NCBI GenBank assembly: GCA_025457665.1 | Contig: JALOTY010000007.1 | Coordinates: forward strand, 1 to 64,000 | From: Akkermansiaceae bacterium | GTDB lineage: Bacteria > Verrucomicrobiota > Verrucomicrobiia > Verrucomicrobiales > Akkermansiaceae | Direction of reading: 5' to 3' | DNA length: 64,000 nt | Shown: positions 60,956 through 64,000 of the stretch, in pieces | How the letters are laid out: each line of letters opens with the position of its first letter | Position numbering within the stretch: position 1 is the first letter of the stretch | The notes under the pieces: generated by a model | What the model saw: the letters and a program-made list of their open reading frames with translations, nothing else | The model's database searches: none | Told to the model about the DNA's origin: nothing | Translations under genes and position numbers: made by a program

Positions 60956-61381
60956 CTATTCTTCGTTTTCGGGCCGGAACATGCCGGAATATCCGGGGGT
61001 GTAAAGGCGGAGGCCGAGGTGAGTGGCCATGGCGGAGAAATGTTTGTCGATGGCGTAGACCCGGCAATCGGCCCCGAGAGCGAGGGTGGCGATGACGGCA
61101 TCATTCCACGGCACGGTGGTACCGGAGGCACGGATTTTCGACCAGGTCTCAGCGGACTTGCGCCAGATTTTTTGATCGTTGCGGAGGTAGGGCAGGATGT
61201 TGAACCAAGCTTGGATTCGGTCCTTCTCGTCAAGGCGTGCGCCGCCGAGGAATTCCATTTCCACCGGACCGCAAAGGGTCGCTTCGAAGGCGTCAAGCAG
61301 GCCGCGGACGGCGAGCTTGACCGAAGGATCCCCCTTGCGGCGGAAGAACTCCACCCAGGCGCTGGTGTCCACGAGAACCAT
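60956..61381 (-). CDS. VapC-type PIN-domain ribonuclease toxin
   Basis: The 141-residue PIN domain begins MVLVDTSAWVEFFRR, with the first catalytic Asp at residue 5. A central Glu (GPVEMEFLGG), the Asp of WNDAVIATLA and the Asp of YAIDKHF complete the acidic site. VapC toxins cleave tRNA or rRNA. Its ATG shares one base with the antitoxin stop (TGATG at 61383-61379). It lies between dapA and dapB with a 4-bp gap to dapB. Confidence 0.9.
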   Translation of the reverse strand: MVLVDTSAWVEFFRRKGDPSVKLAVRGLLDAFEATLCGPVEMEFLGGARLDEKDRIQAWFNILPYLRNDQKIWRKSAETWSKIRASGTTVPWNDAVIATLALGADCRVYAIDKHFSAMATHLGLRLYTPGYSGMFRPENEE

Positions 61382-61587
61382 CAGCGGTCCCGGGCTTCGA
61401 TTTCCTCATTGGTCAGGGGATAGTCCGCGAACTCCCCCTCCATGACCATGCGGCCGAACTCCCGCGCCATCTGGCGGCGGATGTATTCCTGGGCTGCCTT
61501 GACGACCGCTGGACCCTTCTTGTTTTCCCCGGTCAGCCGCATCGCGTCCTCCAGGACCGATTCTTCGATGTCGATGGTGATTCGCAT
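61381..61587 (-). CDS. VapB-type antitoxin
   Basis: The protein is 68 residues from ATG 61587. The N-terminal MRITIDIEESVLEDAMRLTG and KKGPAVVKAAQEYIRRQMA resemble ribbon-helix-helix VapB antitoxins; the acidic tail (GEFADYPLTNEEIEARD) would wrap the toxin. Overlap of one base with vapC confirms the pair. RHH antitoxins usually autorepress, so the promoter between dapA and vapB (61588-61649, markedly A/T-rich) may also set dapB expression. Confidence 0.85.
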   Translation of the reverse strand: MRITIDIEESVLEDAMRLTGENKKGPAVVKAAQEYIRRQMAREFGRMVMEGEFADYPLTNEEIEARDR

Positions 61588-61649
61588 GGGGAGAGATTGA
61601 GGCGGAAAGATGATTTTGTAAATAGAAAAATCATCAAATCGAATCAAGA

Positions 61650-62528
61650 TCAGAGATCGAAGTCATCCAAAAGCTGGCGAAGCGTCGCCCGTTTTTCCTC
61701 GGTGAGCGGCACAAGGGGCAGGCGGAACTCGTGGGAGCAGTGGCCTTGGAGGGCGACGGCCTCCTTGATGGGGACGGGGTTGGTATCGAGCGACATCAAT
61801 CCGCGGAAGAGGGGATACCACTTTTTCTGCATGGCGAGGGCTTCGACGAAATCGCCATTCAGGCAGGCGCGGACGAGGCGGACCATGACATCCGGGATCA
61901 GATTTGAGGCCACGGAAACCAGGCCGACGGCACCGCAGGACATGAAAGGCACGGTGAGTGGGTCGTCGCCGGAAAGAATGGAGAAACCATCCGGCAGGGC
62001 TTGGACGAGTTGGTTGATGCGTTCGACATCGCCGCCGGCTTCCTTGATGGAAACGACCGTGGGGCAATCCGCGGCGAGGCGGGCGGCGACTTCCACCGGG
62101 ATGGGGATGCCGGAGCGGCCGGGGACGCTGTAAAGCATGACCGGGAGGGCCGTGGCGGAGGCGACGGCCTTGTAGTGTTGGTAGAGGCCTTCGGCGGAGG
62201 GTTTGTTGTAATATGGGCAGACCTGCAGGGTGCCGGTGGCTCCGGCTTTCTCCGCGGCGATCGTGAGTTCGATGGCTTCCGCGGTGGCATTGGCCCCGGT
62301 GCCGGCGACGACTTCGCAGCGACCGGCGGCGTATTCGACAGCGAGGCGAATGACCTCGATGTGCTCGTCCATGTCGAGCGTGGGGGATTCGCCGGTGGTG
62401 CCGACCGGGACGATTCCGGTGATTCCGGCTTCGATCTGACGGTGGATCAGGGCTTGGAAAGCGGGACGATCGATCTGGCCATCACGAAACGGGGTGATCA
62501 GGGCGGTGTAGGTGCCACGGAAGCTCAT
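61650..62528 (-). CDS. dapA: 4-hydroxy-tetrahydrodipicolinate synthase
   Basis: The protein is 292 residues from ATG 62528, where the family N-terminus (FRGTYTALITPF) begins. It condenses pyruvate with aspartate semialdehyde. Key motifs are VPVGTTGESPTL, CPYYNKPSAEG, YSVPGRSG (catalytic Tyr) and VSIKEAGGD (Schiff-base Lys), then SGDDPLTVP. It is the normal length. The VapBC pair follows after 62 bp and then dapB. Confidence 0.96.
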   Translation of the reverse strand: MSFRGTYTALITPFRDGQIDRPAFQALIHRQIEAGITGIVPVGTTGESPTLDMDEHIEVIRLAVEYAAGRCEVVAGTGANATAEAIELTIAAEKAGATGTLQVCPYYNKPSAEGLYQHYKAVASATALPVMLYSVPGRSGIPIPVEVAARLAADCPTVVSIKEAGGDVERINQLVQALPDGFSILSGDDPLTVPFMSCGAVGLVSVASNLIPDVMVRLVRACLNGDFVEALAMQKKWYPLFRGLMSLDTNPVPIKEAVALQGHCSHEFRLPLVPLTEEKRATLRQLLDDFDL

Positions 62529-62625
62529 GGGCGGAAGAGTGAACAAGGGACGGCCAAGGTCCAACAAGGAACATCGGGAAAACGGGAAAAAATCCCGTAG
62601 GGTGGGCCGGGAAGCAGGGGCGGAC

Positions 62626-62808
62626 TCAAGCCTTTTCGCGGACGACGCGGCCGTTTCTCCAAACGATCAAGGGCAGGCCGAGGCGCTTGTGTTCAGCGCG
62701 AAGTTTGCGGGCGGCACGATGCTGGGCGCGCAGGGCGATGCGGGCCCAGTCCGGAAGATCGGAGGGCTTCATCGGCTTTGGTTGCTCAGGGTGCTTGGGT
62801 GCAATCAT
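62626..62808 (-). CDS. Small basic protein paired with the zeta-like kinase
   Basis: The 60-residue basic protein contains WARIALRAQHRAARKLRAEHKRLGLPLIVWRNGRVV. Its ATG overlaps the stop of the zeta-like gene by ATGA (62805-62808). Small proteins with this helix and the GLPLIVWRNG ending recur next to zeta-like ATPases, which suggests an antitoxin or partner, though no function is established. It is 97 bp upstream of dapA on the same strand. Confidence 0.65.
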   Translation of the reverse strand: MIAPKHPEQPKPMKPSDLPDWARIALRAQHRAARKLRAEHKRLGLPLIVWRNGRVVREKA

Positions 62809-63356
62809 TCCTCGGTCAAGAAACGGGCTACGTCGGAAGCTACATGACTCTCAGAGTTTGCCAAGGCCGTAAACTTCTGGTCTTGAGAACTCCAGATGAC
62901 CCACCGATCCGCTAAAGGCAGATAGAGATCGGCGAGTTGGCCGATGATTCGATCGTAGCGGCGGAGGATATCCGCCTCCGGGACATCGTGACCGCCCATT
63001 TTCACCCGTTGGCGGACGCGGGCGAGGGAGATCTTGGCGCTGGGGATCCAGAGGAAATGGAGGGTGATGCGGTAGCCGGCTTCATGGGCGCGGCGCAACA
63101 AGCCGGCGTGGGTGCGGCCGGAGAGGGTGGATTCGAGGGCGAAATCGCTGCCACGGGCGACCATTTCATCGAACTCGCCCAGCAGGATGCGTGCGGCTCT
63201 GCGGGTGACCGAGGAGGGATCGAAGGGCGAAAGTCCGCGGGCAATTTCGTCGTTGTTCAGGAAGCGCAGGCCCTTGAGTTCATGGGTGAGCAGCTCGCGG
63301 GCGAAGGTCGTTTTTCCCGCGCCGTTCGGACCGCCGATGAGGAGAAGCTCGGGCAT
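62805..63356 (-). CDS. Zeta-toxin-like P-loop kinase
   Basis: The 183-residue protein has Walker A GGPNGAGKTTFAREL at the N-terminus, FLNNDEIARGLSPF (substrate-binding region), FALESTLSGRTH and a late DILRRYDRIIGQLADLY, the order of zeta-toxin-like AAA proteins. Zeta toxins phosphorylate UDP-N-acetylglucosamine, but chromosomal zeta-like proteins may have other substrates. It is shorter than epsilon-zeta toxins. It starts 4 bp after the PIN gene. Confidence 0.8.
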   Translation of the reverse strand: MPELLLIGGPNGAGKTTFARELLTHELKGLRFLNNDEIARGLSPFDPSSVTRRAARILLGEFDEMVARGSDFALESTLSGRTHAGLLRRAHEAGYRITLHFLWIPSAKISLARVRQRVKMGGHDVPEADILRRYDRIIGQLADLYLPLADRWVIWSSQDQKFTALANSESHVASDVARFLTEE

Positions 63357-63360
63357 GCGT

Positions 63361-63732
63361 TTAGAGCTGGTAGGGCAGGTGGATATCGGCGTTTTCCGCC
63401 GGGAAATCGCGGGTGTTGCGGGTGCTCAGGCGGCAGCCGATGAGGCGGGCGGTGGCGAGGATGATGGCATCGGGCAGGCGGAGTTTCGGCACGTGGTGGC
63501 GGCGCAGCGTGACGGCGGCTTCGGAGATTTCCGGGGTGATTTCGATGACGTCAAACTGCGCAAGGAAGTTCCGGGCGATGTCCTCAGCGGCGGAGTCGCG
63601 GACGCCGACCATGATTTCCATCCAGGTGATCCGGCTGATGCAGCGGCGGTGGTAGGGCGAGAGAGCCACCTGGGCCTGGGGGATGCCGTTGAGGAAATCG
63701 ATGAGGATGCAGGTATCGAAACAGCCGGTCAT
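63361..63732 (-). CDS. PIN-domain toxin (VapC-like)
   Basis: The 123-residue PIN domain begins MTGCFDTCILIDFLNG with the first Asp pair, followed by RITWMEIMVG (Glu), RLPDAIILATA (Asp) and STRNTRDFPA (Asp). All four acidic positions are present. The preceding RHH antitoxin ends 19 bp upstream. It is not closely similar to the other PIN protein at 60956-61381, so the two modules are independent. Confidence 0.88.
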   Translation of the reverse strand: MTGCFDTCILIDFLNGIPQAQVALSPYHRRCISRITWMEIMVGVRDSAAEDIARNFLAQFDVIEITPEISEAAVTLRRHHVPKLRLPDAIILATARLIGCRLSTRNTRDFPAENADIHLPYQL

Positions 63733-63751
63733 GGGGCGGGGTTTTCAGGTT

Positions 63752-63988
63752 TCAATCCCACTCGCTGCGGAGGTCTTGCTGGTAAGCGAGACCGTCCCCG
63801 AGGCGGCCTTGGAGGGCCCCAAAACCTTGGAGAGGAACGGGAGGCCGCAGGGAGGCATCCTTGTGGCGGACGATGTATTCCGCCACGGCCTCCCGAACCA
63901 CGGATGCCCGCGAGGCCCCTTGGTCTTCTGCAATACCATCCAGGGCGCCCAAGGCACCTTCCGGCAGGTCCACGATCGTTCGTTTCAT
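63752..63988 (-). CDS. Ribbon-helix-helix antitoxin (CopG-like)
   Basis: The 78-residue protein has an N-terminal ribbon-helix-helix (MKRTIVDLPEGALGALDGIAEDQGASRASVVREAVAEYI). The C-terminal tail ends GLAYQQDLRSEWD, which would neutralise the PIN toxin. An AGGTGA ribosome-binding site precedes its ATG on the minus strand, just inside the window end. It is the first gene of the cassette RHH, PIN, zeta-like, small basic protein. Confidence 0.85.
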   Translation of the reverse strand: MKRTIVDLPEGALGALDGIAEDQGASRASVVREAVAEYIVRHKDASLRPPVPLQGFGALQGRLGDGLAYQQDLRSEWD

Positions 63989-64000
63989 GAGGTCACCTTA

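Overview
The window looks like chromosome from a high-G+C (roughly 60% by eye), Gram-negative member of Verrucomicrobia, most like the Luteolibacter/Haloferula/Verrucomicrobium side of the phylum. This is inferred from four features. There are giant secreted proteins with autotransporter-associated beta-strand (PATR) repeats that all end in the same short C-terminal module. A XylR-type AraC regulator is present. There are rhamnosidases without any SusC/SusD pair. A KdsD-type isomerase implies Kdo/LPS. I saw no tRNA, rRNA, CRISPR array, IS element or prophage.

Layout. 1-98 is a 14-bp tandem repeat. 0.2-11.1 kb is mostly housekeeping: EF-G paralogue, YdcH-like protein, VanZ-like protein, endonuclease/exonuclease/phosphatase-fold protein, dnaX-ybaB, GH75-like protein, kdsD, gamma-carbonic anhydrase and an alpha/beta hydrolase. 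11.1-32.4 kb is a minus-strand block of four very large secreted proteins: a beta-helix protein translationally coupled to a CotH/lamin-tail protein, then a pectate-lyase-like and a trypsin-like protein that share a ~745-residue PATR C-terminal half. A XylR-like regulator follows at 32.5-33.7 kb. 34.0-41.7 kb is a plus-strand cluster: two paralogous helical-repeat envelope proteins, three tandem secreted trypsin-like proteases and a VKOR-DsbA disulfide-forming protein.

41.7-56.8 kb is a rhamnose-polysaccharide locus. The minus strand carries a BNR-propeller protein, a GH106 rhamnosidase, a TIM-barrel sugar isomerase-like protein, and a NarL-type response regulator coupled to a sensor kinase with carbohydrate-binding-like ectodomains. 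The divergent plus strand carries GH78 rhamnosidase and a coupled DUF5722-like glycosidase. 56.8-64.0 kb returns to housekeeping: panB, a ClC antiporter, folK, dapB and dapA. A VapBC pair sits inside the dap operon and a four-gene toxin-antitoxin-like cassette lies upstream of it.

What stands out: (1) a dispersed 8-base word, YTGTTAGR, seen 36 times on both strands and in three codon registers (Leu-Leu, Leu-Thr, Ser-Asn), which recruits the rare TTA/CTA/ACA codons and so looks selected or driven at the DNA level; (2) an A9 slippery run in dnaX placed to give a 414-417-residue gamma-like product; (3) a shared 6-6-6 inverted repeat near CTCCCG-N6-CGGGAG beside the two-component/rhamnosidase genes and the XylR/trypsin genes; (4) modular exchange of C-terminal halves between secreted enzymes. 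Counts and coordinates of motifs were made by hand.
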